NCBI GenBank assembly: GCA_003446315.1 | Contig: DMBA01000170.1 | Coordinates: 1 to 17,517 of the forward strand | Length of the DNA stretch: 17,517 nucleotides | Direction: 5' to 3' | Source of the DNA: Ruminococcus sp. | Lineage (GTDB): Bacteria; Bacillota; Clostridia; Oscillospirales; Ruminococcaceae | Part shown: in pieces, positions 1-6,837 of the stretch | How the letters are laid out: every line of letters begins with the position of its first letter | Position numbering within the stretch: position 1 is the first letter of the stretch | Translations under genes and position numbers: made by a program | Notes under the pieces: model-generated | The model's database searches: none | Told to the model about the DNA's origin: nothing | Seen by the model: the letters and a program-made list of their open reading frames with translations, nothing else

Positions 1-388
1 GTACCGGATGGTGCCGATGAAGGCGAACGCGCCCTATCACAGTGCACTCATTCAGCCCTATCAGAACAGATTGCAGGAACTTCTGGCAGATGTCGATGTG
101 CAGCAGCCGGTTTTCCCGATCATTTCGACGGTCAGCGGCAAGCAGATCGAACAGGCAGGGGAGATCAAAACCCTGCTGACAGAACAGCTCGTCAAGCCGG
201 TTCTTTGGAATCAGGCGGTGGAACAGGCACTTCTTTGTGCGCCGGAGCTGTTTGCTGATATCGGCCCGAATAAGATCATGAAGAATCTGGTTCTGGAAAC
301 AGATCCTTCCATGCAGGCACTCGCATGGGACAGTGCAGAAGATCAGCCAACGATACAACAATTTTTCAGGAAGCAGGAGGTTTCATAA
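1..388 (+). CDS. Acyltransferase (malonyl-CoA:ACP transacylase-like), C-terminal fragment
   Basis: The reading frame is already open at the left edge, so the start and the GHSxG nucleophile motif lie outside the window. About 128 residues are visible. They match the C-terminal part of FabD/polyketide acyltransferases: the second catalytic residue, His, in an APYHS motif (codon 38-40), a long helix, a VxPVLWNQAVE stretch, and a DIGPNKIM motif corresponding to the family's VGPGK. The protein ends about 40 residues after that motif with no further domain. It is therefore either a discrete trans-acting acyltransferase or the last domain of a larger synthase. The family loads malonyl-type units onto carrier proteins. 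With the hydroxymalonyl-ACP genes downstream, a role in passing that unit to a synthase is plausible but not shown. The stop lies just before the next gene, whose SD overlaps this gene's end. Confidence 0.9.
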   Translation, partial: YRMVPMKANAPYHSALIQPYQNRLQELLADVDVQQPVFPIISTVSGKQIEQAGEIKTLLTEQLVKPVLWNQAVEQALLCAPELFADIGPNKIMKNLVLETDPSMQALAWDSAEDQPTIQQFFRKQEVS

Positions 389-389
389 A

Positions 390-1709
390 ATGCAGACAAG
401 CATGCAGGAATACCATGAAAAAGTAAAGCGTTATCTTCCGGGCGGTGTTCATTATAATTTCAATTTGCCATGGGAAGAATCGCCGCTGCATTTCGTCAGA
501 ACAGAGGGCAGCCGCGTATTTGATATGGACGGCAATGAATATCTGGATCTGTATGCACGGTTCGGTGCAATGATCCTTGGGCACGGAAACCGCGAATATC
601 AGGATGCTTTGAAAGAGACGATTGATCGTGTACTTTGTGTCAGCCATTGCGATTTTGACTACGAAGTGCTCGAAATGATCCATGATCTCGTTCCGTCTGC
701 TGAGATGATCCGCTTTGGATTGTCCGGCACGGAGATCGTGCAGAATGCGCTGCGCGTTGCAAGAGCATATACCGGAAAAAACCGGTTTGTGCGCTTTGAG
801 AATCACTATCACGGCAACTATGATAACATTATGGGCGGAAAAGTCAAAAACGCCGCTTTCCCGATCCCGACAGATTTCTTCGGTGACACGCACGGAACTG
901 CCGGCAGAGCCAAGGATTCCATGGAAAGCCAGTCCTTCCTGATCCCGTGGAATGATGAAAAAGTGCTCGAAAAACTGCTTGCAGAGCATTCCGATGAGAT
1001 CGCAGCCATCATCACAGAACCGGTATGCGTCAACGGCGGAAGCGTCGAACCGAAGCCCGGATATCTGGAGAAAATGCGCAGCCTGTGTGACCAATACCAT
1101 GTTGTCCTGATCTTTGATGAGATCATAACCGGTTTCCGGGTCGGGCTGCACGGTGCGCAGGGTTATTACGGTGTCACACCGGATCTGACAACACTCGGCA
1201 AGGCGATTGCAGGCGGCGGTGTGCCGGTATCGGCGCTGGTCGGCAAAAAGGAGATCATGTCGCTGCTGGAAGAAAAAAAGGTCATCCATGCCGGTACCTT
1301 CAACGGATATCCGCTGGGTTCTGCTGCGATCCGTGCGACTTTGCAGATTTTGTCCCGCGATAACGGCGCTGTCTATGATAATATGCGGGAAAAGATCTCC
1401 GCGATCCATCATATTCTGGAAGAAAATGCAAAGAAAGCCGGCATTGCACTTTCCGTGCAGGGCATCCCGGGCTGCGGCGCTTATCACTGCTGTGAGAAAC
1501 CGCTGGAAACGCCGTCTGAATATAATTTTGATGTGATGTCAAAGGATATCATTCTCAATACCTGTCTGCAAAAGCGCGGGATTCTGGTTTCCAGCATGTC
1601 CCGTCTGTATGCAAATATTATGCTGAATGATGATGACATTGCATGGTTTGAGACACATTCAATGGAAGCACTGCGGGATGCAGCAGCGATTTTCGATGAA
1701 ATCTATTGA
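390..1709 (+). CDS. Class III PLP aminotransferase, glutamate-1-semialdehyde aminomutase-like
   Basis: A 439-residue protein, close to the usual length for HemL-like enzymes. The start at 390 is chosen because AGGAGG lies at 375-380, nine bases upstream; an in-frame ATG at 333 would run into the acyltransferase gene and has no such site. Visible family features are the N-terminal YLPGGVHYNF segment, SGTEIVQNALRVAR (cofactor phosphate region), the HYHGNYD loop, FDEIITGFR (the Asp that contacts the pyridine nitrogen) and LGKAIAGGG with the PLP lysine at residue 271. The PLP-dependent fold is secure. Its placement inside a polyketide operon, rather than with heme genes, suggests an amino group is added to a biosynthetic intermediate. 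Candidates are a carrier-bound beta-keto or aldehyde intermediate, as GSAM-like transaminase domains do in iturin-type synthases. The actual substrate cannot be read from sequence. Confidence 0.93.
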   Translation: MQTSMQEYHEKVKRYLPGGVHYNFNLPWEESPLHFVRTEGSRVFDMDGNEYLDLYARFGAMILGHGNREYQDALKETIDRVLCVSHCDFDYEVLEMIHDLVPSAEMIRFGLSGTEIVQNALRVARAYTGKNRFVRFENHYHGNYDNIMGGKVKNAAFPIPTDFFGDTHGTAGRAKDSMESQSFLIPWNDEKVLEKLLAEHSDEIAAIITEPVCVNGGSVEPKPGYLEKMRSLCDQYHVVLIFDEIITGFRVGLHGAQGYYGVTPDLTTLGKAIAGGGVPVSALVGKKEIMSLLEEKKVIHAGTFNGYPLGSAAIRATLQILSRDNGAVYDNMREKISAIHHILEENAKKAGIALSVQGIPGCGAYHCCEKPLETPSEYNFDVMSKDIILNTCLQKRGILVSSMSRLYANIMLNDDDIAWFETHSMEALRDAAAIFDEIY

Positions 1710-1726
1710 GAACGGAGTGAAGAATC

Positions 1727-2602
1727 ATGGCTGAAAATACGTTTGCAGAAGCAAAACCAAAAAAATATCTTCTGATCTATTTGCTGATCTCCTTCGGCAT
1801 TTGCTGGGGCATGTGCCTGTTTTATGTGATCGCAAATGACTTCATGACAAGAACATTCGGCGAGCTGACACTGGAAAATCCGCTTGTGCTCTTTGCGCTG
1901 AATGTACCGGGCGTGGCAACCTTTTTGATGTATTTTCTTTATGGCGGATGGAAAGCCGTCAGGGATTTTTTGAAGACGCTGATCCCGCGTGTCAAAGATT
2001 TGAAGTGGATCCCGATTGTCATTGCAGTCATGTGTATTTATCTGGTATGCGTGCGACTGGGATGCATGGCAGTCGGCATCAAAGTACCGGAACTGGAATA
2101 TACATTTCCGCAAATGCTCAAGATCTTTTTGCTGAATTTCTTCGGTGAAACGGGTATGATCGGTCAGGTATTCGGCTGGTTCGGCTTTATGCTTCCTTAT
2201 ATGCAGGCGAAGACAAAAAGCAATATTCGTGCTGGCTTGTGGACAGGCTTTGCATTCGGCATGTTCCTGCTTCCCGGATATGTGTTCTCCTCATTTGAAA
2301 CAGCAACAGCATTCCCGTTCTATCTGGTGCAGATGATGCTGTTCAGCGTTTGTGCAACTTATGTTTTGAATGAAGTGAAAGGCAATTTGCTCTTTTTCCT
2401 GCTTACATTCTGGATCGCAGCGACCGGCAGCAAAGTGCGGCTTTATGATTTCATTCCGTCTGTGCAGATCGTGCAGATCGTGCTGTTCCTGATTATGTTT
2501 GGTGTGCTTTATTTTGTCTTCAAGAAGCGTTATGCCGGAAAGAAACCCGAAGAAGTGCTGCAAATGTTCCCGGATTTTCTTTATCAGGGGAGCCGCGCAT
2601 AA
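1727..2602 (+). CDS. CPBP (CAAX-protease/bacteriocin-processing) fold membrane protein, apparently catalytically dead
   Basis: A 291-residue, very hydrophobic protein with about eight predicted membrane segments and a short basic cytoplasmic tail. An SD-like GGAG lies at 1714-1717. The core around residues 147-185 resembles the CPBP family, whose active members carry EExxGWRG and WHLP-type motifs. Here the corresponding stretch is QVFGWFG (Q147, V148, F152) followed by FLLP (L181). By my alignment both glutamates, the arginine and the histidine are replaced while the surrounding GW, G and LP positions are kept. It is probably a fold-only relative, perhaps acting in binding, assembly or self-protection at the membrane. 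It sits between the aminotransferase and the thioesterase with small gaps, so it is co-transcribed. The CPBP assignment is by eye and moderately sure; an unrelated eight-helix protein remains possible. Confidence 0.7.
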   Translation: MAENTFAEAKPKKYLLIYLLISFGICWGMCLFYVIANDFMTRTFGELTLENPLVLFALNVPGVATFLMYFLYGGWKAVRDFLKTLIPRVKDLKWIPIVIAVMCIYLVCVRLGCMAVGIKVPELEYTFPQMLKIFLLNFFGETGMIGQVFGWFGFMLPYMQAKTKSNIRAGLWTGFAFGMFLLPGYVFSSFETATAFPFYLVQMMLFSVCATYVLNEVKGNLLFFLLTFWIAATGSKVRLYDFIPSVQIVQIVLFLIMFGVLYFVFKKRYAGKKPEEVLQMFPDFLYQGSRA

Positions 2603-2616
2603 TTCGGAAATATCAG

Positions 2617-2656
2617 AAGAAAGGACACGTTTGATGCGTGTAAACGGTGCAGAAAC
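2617..2656 (+). promoter_or_regulatory. Distant SD plus hairpin in front of the thioesterase start
   Basis: The only purine-rich SD (GAAAGGA, 2619-2625) lies about 31 nt before the ATG at 2657. That start is forced: the frame has no ATG, GTG or TTG between the upstream stop at 2600-2602 and 2657. Between SD and start a stem can form, 2626-2632 pairing with 2642-2649, with one bulged G and a 9-nt loop. It would leave about seven unpaired nt before the ATG. The loop holds an out-of-frame ATG (2634). The pairing is seen in the sequence; a role in translation is inferred. Confidence 0.4.
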
Positions 2657-3427
2657 ATGTCTTATAAACTATTTGAATGCGTGCGGAAAGGCAACTCCGA
2701 CCGGCAGCTCATCATTTTTCCGTATCTCGGCGGAAGTGTCAGCACGCTTTCAGAGCTGATGCGTGCGGTAGACAGTCCGGAGACTGAGATCTGGGCTGCA
2801 AATCCGCCCGGACACATCGGCTCGCAGCTTCCGCTTTCGCATGACATGAATCAGCTCACGGATCTCTACTATACCGAACTCAAAGAGATCGTGAAACCGG
2901 AATGCTATTTGTTCGGACACAGTATGGGCGGAAATATTGCGTATTATATGGCGAAAAAATGGGAGAAATTCGGCTTGAAACGGGATTGGCTCAAAGGGGT
3001 CGTCATTGCAGCAAGTGCGCCGCCGTGTTTTATGTATCATAAGAAATATTCAGAATTGTCCGATTCAGCACTGATCGACCAGATCATGGCGTATAAAGCG
3101 CTTCCGGTGGATGTCATAAAATCCGAAGAACTGATGCAGATGCTGTTGCCGGTCTTTCGGGCAGATTACCGTGTCATGGAAACGGGTGCTGAAATCGAGA
3201 TCGGGGAAAAACTGGCGGTCGATTCCTATTTTATCTGGGGCGATGAGGATCCGGTCGAACCGGTTGAGCTGCTGACAAAATGGAATCAGTATTTTGCACA
3301 ACCCGGAACCGTGCTGCCGGTGAAACATGCCGAGCATATGCTGGTGCATCATAATATTGATGCGGTTGCCGGTTATCTCCGCAATATTCTGAACGGAAAA
3401 TATCGAAAAAAAGCAGAAGAATTCTGA
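2657..3427 (+). CDS. Type II thioesterase (GrsT/RifR-like alpha/beta hydrolase)
   Basis: A 256-residue protein, the usual size for stand-alone thioesterases of polyketide and nonribosomal peptide clusters. It has the N-terminal FPYLGGS oxyanion segment (residues 21-27), NPPGH (49-53), the nucleophile elbow GHSMGG with Ser89, the acid in GDEDP (Asp196 or Asp198) and the late His227 in HAEHM. Such enzymes remove wrong or stalled acyl groups from carrier proteins and sometimes release products. Its presence supports an assembly-line pathway continuing to the left of the window. The start codon is fixed by the absence of other in-frame starts, although the SD is unusually far upstream (separate entry). 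The gene ends 16 nt before the dehydrogenase gene. Confidence 0.93.
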   Translation: MSYKLFECVRKGNSDRQLIIFPYLGGSVSTLSELMRAVDSPETEIWAANPPGHIGSQLPLSHDMNQLTDLYYTELKEIVKPECYLFGHSMGGNIAYYMAKKWEKFGLKRDWLKGVVIAASAPPCFMYHKKYSELSDSALIDQIMAYKALPVDVIKSEELMQMLLPVFRADYRVMETGAEIEIGEKLAVDSYFIWGDEDPVEPVELLTKWNQYFAQPGTVLPVKHAEHMLVHHNIDAVAGYLRNILNGKYRKKAEEF

Positions 3428-3443
3428 AAGTGAGGAACATAAT

Positions 3444-4298
3444 ATGCAGACAATCGGAATTGTTGGTGCAGGTGTTATGGGCAAGGGCGTTGCGGAGCGT
3501 ATGGCGCAGTATGGCTATCGTGTTTGCCTGATGGATCGGGATCCTGCCGTGACGGATTCGGCGCTCAAAATGATCCAGCGCAGTATTCGCTACAGAAGCA
3601 TGATGGATAAGACGCTGGATGCAAATGCAATGCTCGATTGCATCACTGTCACAAATGATATGGCTGATCTTGCAGATGCAGATTTTGTCGTCGAAAATGT
3701 GACCGAACAGGAAGCGATCAAACGGCAGGTCTATGCGGAGCTGGAGCAATACTGCAAGCCGGATTGCATTTATCTGGTCAATACTTCCTGCATCCCGATC
3801 ACACGGCTCGGCGCAGGGACAGGCAGACCGGATAAAGTGATCGGTGTGCATTTTATGAATCCGGTTCCCGTGAAAAAATTTGCGGAAGTCATCCGCGGAT
3901 GGGAAACCAGTGAGGAGACCGTCGAAACCGTGCGGAAACTGCTGGAAAGCGTCAATATTGCCTGCGAGGTCGTCAATGACAGTGCAGGATTTGTCTCCAA
4001 CAGACTTTCCCATTTGTTCATGAACGAAGCAGCATTTCTCGTTTATGAAAATGTCGCAACAGCCAAGCAGATCGACACGATTTTCAAGCAGGCGTTCGGG
4101 CATGAGATGGGCCCGCTGGAGACTGCGGATCTGATCGGCATTGATACCGTTGTGGATTCGCTGGAAGTGCTGTATCAGGAATATGAAGACAGCAAATTCC
4201 GCGTCTGCCCGCTGCTGCGCAGAATGACGGAAGTCGGAAAAACCGGAAGAAAATCCGGAGAAGGTTTTTACAATTACGGCGGAAAGAAACGAAAGTAA
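3444..4298 (+). CDS. 3-hydroxyacyl-CoA/ACP dehydrogenase, FkbK-like (hydroxymalonyl-ACP pathway)
   Basis: A 284-residue protein of standard length for 3-hydroxybutyryl-CoA dehydrogenases. The NAD-binding GAGVMG loop is at residues 8-13, the acidic strand end LMDRD follows, and NTSCIPIT carries the conserved active-site Ser region. The catalytic dyad is His136 in GVHFMNPVP and Glu148 in AEVIRG, 12 residues apart as in the family. Asn-containing NDSAGFVSNR and the C-terminal helical domain follow. An SD (TGAGGA) lies at 3431-3436. Alone it could be a fatty-acid enzyme. Because ACP, FkbH-like and FkbI-like genes follow, the best reading is FkbK: oxidation of the C3 hydroxyl of glyceryl-ACP to the aldehyde, using NAD. 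The substrate assignment rests on gene context; the enzyme family is clear. Confidence 0.9.
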   Translation: MQTIGIVGAGVMGKGVAERMAQYGYRVCLMDRDPAVTDSALKMIQRSIRYRSMMDKTLDANAMLDCITVTNDMADLADADFVVENVTEQEAIKRQVYAELEQYCKPDCIYLVNTSCIPITRLGAGTGRPDKVIGVHFMNPVPVKKFAEVIRGWETSEETVETVRKLLESVNIACEVVNDSAGFVSNRLSHLFMNEAAFLVYENVATAKQIDTIFKQAFGHEMGPLETADLIGIDTVVDSLEVLYQEYEDSKFRVCPLLRRMTEVGKTGRKSGEGFYNYGGKKRK

Positions 4299-4348
4299 AC
4301 GAATTTTGTTTCTCTCATCACAAAACAACGGAATCATAATAATTTTTG

Positions 4349-4389
4349 AAAGGAGTGCTGTCCGGAAATCAGGGCAGCGAATATGAAAC
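4349..4389 (+). promoter_or_regulatory. Distant SD plus hairpin in front of the ACP start
   Basis: AAAGGAG (4349-4355) is about 34 nt before the ACP ATG at 4390. That start is pinned by an in-frame TGA at 4384-4386, and the next Met lies beyond the phosphopantetheine serine. Seven pairs can form between 4357-4363 and 4372-4378 (one G-U), with an 8-nt loop. This would bring the SD to about 12 nt from the ATG. The 91-nt gap before the ACP is the largest inside the operon and also has an AT-rich 6-bp stem (4304-4309 with 4320-4325). I see no good internal promoter in it. Confidence 0.4.
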
Positions 4390-4629
4390 ATGAATATCGA
4401 ACAGAATGTAAGAGAATTTTTGGGAACATTTTTTGATGTCGATCAGGTAAAGGATACCGATAATATTTTCGAACTCGGTCTGGTCAATTCCCTTTTTGCC
4501 ATGCAGCTCGTCAATTATATCGAGCAGGAATTTGATGTGACCGTTGAGAATGAGGAACTGGATATCGAAAACTTCCGCGATGTCCGTTCCATCTGCAATC
4601 TGGTCAAATCCAAGCTGGATGAGGCTTGA
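4390..4629 (+). CDS. Acyl carrier protein, FkbJ-like
   Basis: A 79-residue acidic helical protein. The phosphopantetheine attachment site is Ser34 in GLVNSLFAMQLV, where NSL replaces the usual DSL of fatty-acid ACPs; this form is typical, as far as I recall, of carrier proteins of the methoxymalonyl/hydroxymalonyl pathways. In such pathways the FkbH-type enzyme loads the glyceryl group onto this ACP, and the two dehydrogenases act on the tethered group. It is directly followed by the FkbH-like gene (6-nt gap) and preceded by the FkbK-like gene, matching the functional set. The SD is separated from the start by a possible hairpin (separate entry). The family is secure; the specific cargo is inferred from context. 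Confidence 0.92.
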   Translation: MNIEQNVREFLGTFFDVDQVKDTDNIFELGLVNSLFAMQLVNYIEQEFDVTVENEELDIENFRDVRSICNLVKSKLDEA

Positions 4630-4635
4630 GCGAAG

Positions 4636-5670
4636 ATGGGCGCTGAGAAGATCAAGTGTGTTGTCTGGGATCTGGACAACACACTTTGGGACGGAGTATT
4701 GCTGGAAGATGCAGATGTCAAATTGAAAGCGCATACGCGGGATGTGATCGAGCATTTTGACCGTGTCGGCATTTTGCAGTCTGTCAGCAGCAAAAACGAT
4801 TTTGATACTGCAAAGGCAAAGCTGGAAGAATTCGGTTTGTGGGATTATTTCATCTATCCGCAGATCAATTGGAATGCAAAATCAGAAGCCGTAAAAGAGA
4901 TCGCAAAGTGCATCAATATCGGCATCAATACACTTGCATTTGTGGACGATCAGGCATTTGAACGCGAAGAAGTATCTTTTGCGTGTCCGGATGTGCTCTG
5001 CATTGATTCGGCTGAGATGGAACAGATCCCCAAAATGGAGCGTCTGATCCCGAAATATGTGACAACGGATTCCAAAAACCGCAGAAAAATGTATCAGAAT
5101 GATATTGCACGCAATCAGGCGGAAAAAGAATTTGTCGGCACAAAAGAAGCGTTTCTTGCCGGTTTGCAGATGAAATTCAGCATTTGCAGTGCGCGGGAAG
5201 AAGACTTGCAGCGTGCAGAGGAACTCACTGTTCGGACGCATCAGCTCAATTCCACCGGATATGTGTATTCCTATGACGAATTGAAGCAGATGATCTCGGA
5301 TGACCGGTTTGATGTATTGGTGACCAGACTCGAAGACAAGTTCGGCGTTTACGGCACGATCGGGCTTGCAGTCGTAGAGAAGCAGCGTCCGGATCTGTGG
5401 CGGTTGAATCTGCTGCTGATGTCCTGCCGCGTGATGTCGAAGGGCGTTGGAAATGTTCTGATGAATTATATCATCAATTGCGCACGCGATGCAGGTGCTG
5501 CACTGGAAGCGCAGTTTGTACCGACCAATAAAAACCGCATGATGTATATTACCTATAAATTCAACGGATTCCATGAGAAGGAAACCGGCGAAACGGTGCT
5601 GATGGAAGCCGATATGTCCTATGAACGAAAGCTGCCGGATTATATTGATTTGAAAATTGAAAGGAATTGA
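4636..5670 (+). CDS. FkbH-like HAD-superfamily glyceryl-ACP synthase
   Basis: A 344-residue protein with two parts. The N-terminal HAD domain has WDLDNTLWDG (Asp12 and Asp14), the SSKND motif II, WNAKSEA with the motif III lysine, and AFVDDQAFEREE. The C-terminal GNAT-like domain has RTHQLNSTG and the conserved SCRVMSKGVG segment with Cys264. FkbH/OzmB-type enzymes bind 1,3-bisphosphoglycerate, remove phosphate and transfer the glyceryl group to an ACP. Length and motifs fit the single-module version; no reductase, ACP or other domain is fused. The start codon has only a weak SD (GAG shortly upstream), so coupling to the ACP gene ending six bases earlier is likely. Its stop overlaps the SD area of the FkbI-like gene. 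The assignment to the family is firm; which Cys carries the acyl group is not proven here. Confidence 0.93.
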   Translation: MGAEKIKCVVWDLDNTLWDGVLLEDADVKLKAHTRDVIEHFDRVGILQSVSSKNDFDTAKAKLEEFGLWDYFIYPQINWNAKSEAVKEIAKCINIGINTLAFVDDQAFEREEVSFACPDVLCIDSAEMEQIPKMERLIPKYVTTDSKNRRKMYQNDIARNQAEKEFVGTKEAFLAGLQMKFSICSAREEDLQRAEELTVRTHQLNSTGYVYSYDELKQMISDDRFDVLVTRLEDKFGVYGTIGLAVVEKQRPDLWRLNLLLMSCRVMSKGVGNVLMNYIINCARDAGAALEAQFVPTNKNRMMYITYKFNGFHEKETGETVLMEADMSYERKLPDYIDLKIERN

Positions 5671-5672
5671 GC

Positions 5673-6803
5673 ATGGATTTTTCATATACGAAGGAACAAA
5701 AAGAGTATCGGAGAGAGATCATCCGGTTTGCGAAAGAGCATCTGAACAAGGAAGAATCTCTTGAAAAATTCGATCCGGAAATGTGGAAGCAGGTTTCGGA
5801 TTTCGGTCTGCTCGGTCTGACCGTCGGGGAAGAATACGGCGGATTGGGCGAAAGCTATGAAACCGCAGCCTATGTGCTGGAAACCCTCGGTTATGCATGC
5901 AAAAACAATGGTTTTATTTTCGTGGTCAATAATCACATCTGGGTTTGCCAGAATATGATCTATCTGCACGGCTCCAAGGAACTCAAGGATGCCTATTTGC
6001 CGCAGATGGTCACGGGCGAACGCATCGGCGCTATTGCGATCACGGAAGCAGAATCCGGCTCGGATGCGCTGAGCATGATCGCAACCGCAGAAGAAGACGG
6101 CGATGATTATATCCTGAACGGCAGCAAAATGTTTATCTCAAACGGCCCCATCGCAGATATCTTCCTTGTATTTGCAGTCACCGCGGATGCACCGAAAAAG
6201 ATTACGGCATTTGTCGTGGAACGGCAGTTTGAGGGCGTGCGCACCGGCCCGGATATTCAGAAAATGGGACTGAATGCCTGCCCGACGAGTGAACTGATCC
6301 TTGAAAATGTGCGTGTGCCGAAGCGCAATATTCTCGGCAAACTGCATAACGGCGGCAGCATCCTGACCGCAGCCATCGAATGGGAACGTTGCTATGAATT
6401 TGCACCGCATGTCGGCGTGATGCAGCGCATCATGGAGCTTTGCGTGGAGCAGGCAAATGCAAGAAAACAATTCGGCAAATGCATCGGCGATTATCAGGCT
6501 GTTTCGCACAAGATCGCCAATATGAAGATCGCAATTGAAACGGCAAAGCTGATGCTCTATAAGATCGCATGGCTGAAAGACCGGAAACGCTCTGCATATA
6601 CAGAGACTTCGATCTTCAAAACATATACAAGTGAAAACTATATCCAGACCTGTCGGGATGCAATGCAGATTTTCGGTGCTTACGGTTATACCCGTGAATA
6701 TGAGATCGAACGGGAACTGCGGGATGCACTTGCATGCAGCATTTATTCCGGTACAAACGAAATGCAGCGCAATACTATTTATAGTATGATCAAATGCTTC
6801 TGA
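5673..6803 (+). CDS. Acyl-CoA/ACP dehydrogenase, FkbI-like
   Basis: A 376-residue flavoprotein of the acyl-CoA dehydrogenase family. It contains GEEYGGLG, AITEAESGSD and FISNG flavin/substrate motifs, ARKQFGK, QIFGAYGYTREY and the final YSGTNEMQR. The start at 5673 has GAAAGGA ending seven bases upstream; a TTG at 5667 is less likely. In MCAD-type enzymes the catalytic Glu is in YEGT; here that position is Ser359. A Glu is present at residue 238 (WERC), matching the helix-G position used by isovaleryl-CoA dehydrogenase. In the FkbI role the enzyme would oxidise the aldehyde on the ACP to the carboxylate, giving hydroxymalonyl-ACP. The two ETF subunits encoded next are its likely electron acceptor. 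The family is certain; the substrate follows from context. Confidence 0.92.
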   Translation: MDFSYTKEQKEYRREIIRFAKEHLNKEESLEKFDPEMWKQVSDFGLLGLTVGEEYGGLGESYETAAYVLETLGYACKNNGFIFVVNNHIWVCQNMIYLHGSKELKDAYLPQMVTGERIGAIAITEAESGSDALSMIATAEEDGDDYILNGSKMFISNGPIADIFLVFAVTADAPKKITAFVVERQFEGVRTGPDIQKMGLNACPTSELILENVRVPKRNILGKLHNGGSILTAAIEWERCYEFAPHVGVMQRIMELCVEQANARKQFGKCIGDYQAVSHKIANMKIAIETAKLMLYKIAWLKDRKRSAYTETSIFKTYTSENYIQTCRDAMQIFGAYGYTREYEIERELRDALACSIYSGTNEMQRNTIYSMIKCF

Positions 6804-6837
6804 AGCAGCAGCGCATGAGGAAAGGAATGTGCAGAAT

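Noticed and set aside
366..1487. Long open frame on the minus strand (373 codons) opposite the aminotransferase
   Set aside because: No SD and no recognisable domain; rich in Cys, His and Arg as expected of a codon-bias shadow. The plus-strand gene has clear catalytic motifs.
2634..2759. Short frame starting at an ATG close to the SD before the thioesterase
   Set aside because: Out of frame with the thioesterase and no family match. It might reflect a frameshift, but the thioesterase N-terminus from 2657 is already of normal length.
3231..4391. 386-codon minus-strand frame opposite the FkbK-like gene
   Set aside because: Shadow of a well-supported gene; no family motif and no ribosome-binding site.
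6829..6837. GTG start three codons upstream for etfB
   Set aside because: The AAAGGA would be only two bases away; ATG 6838 has better spacing, though the GTG cannot be fully excluded.
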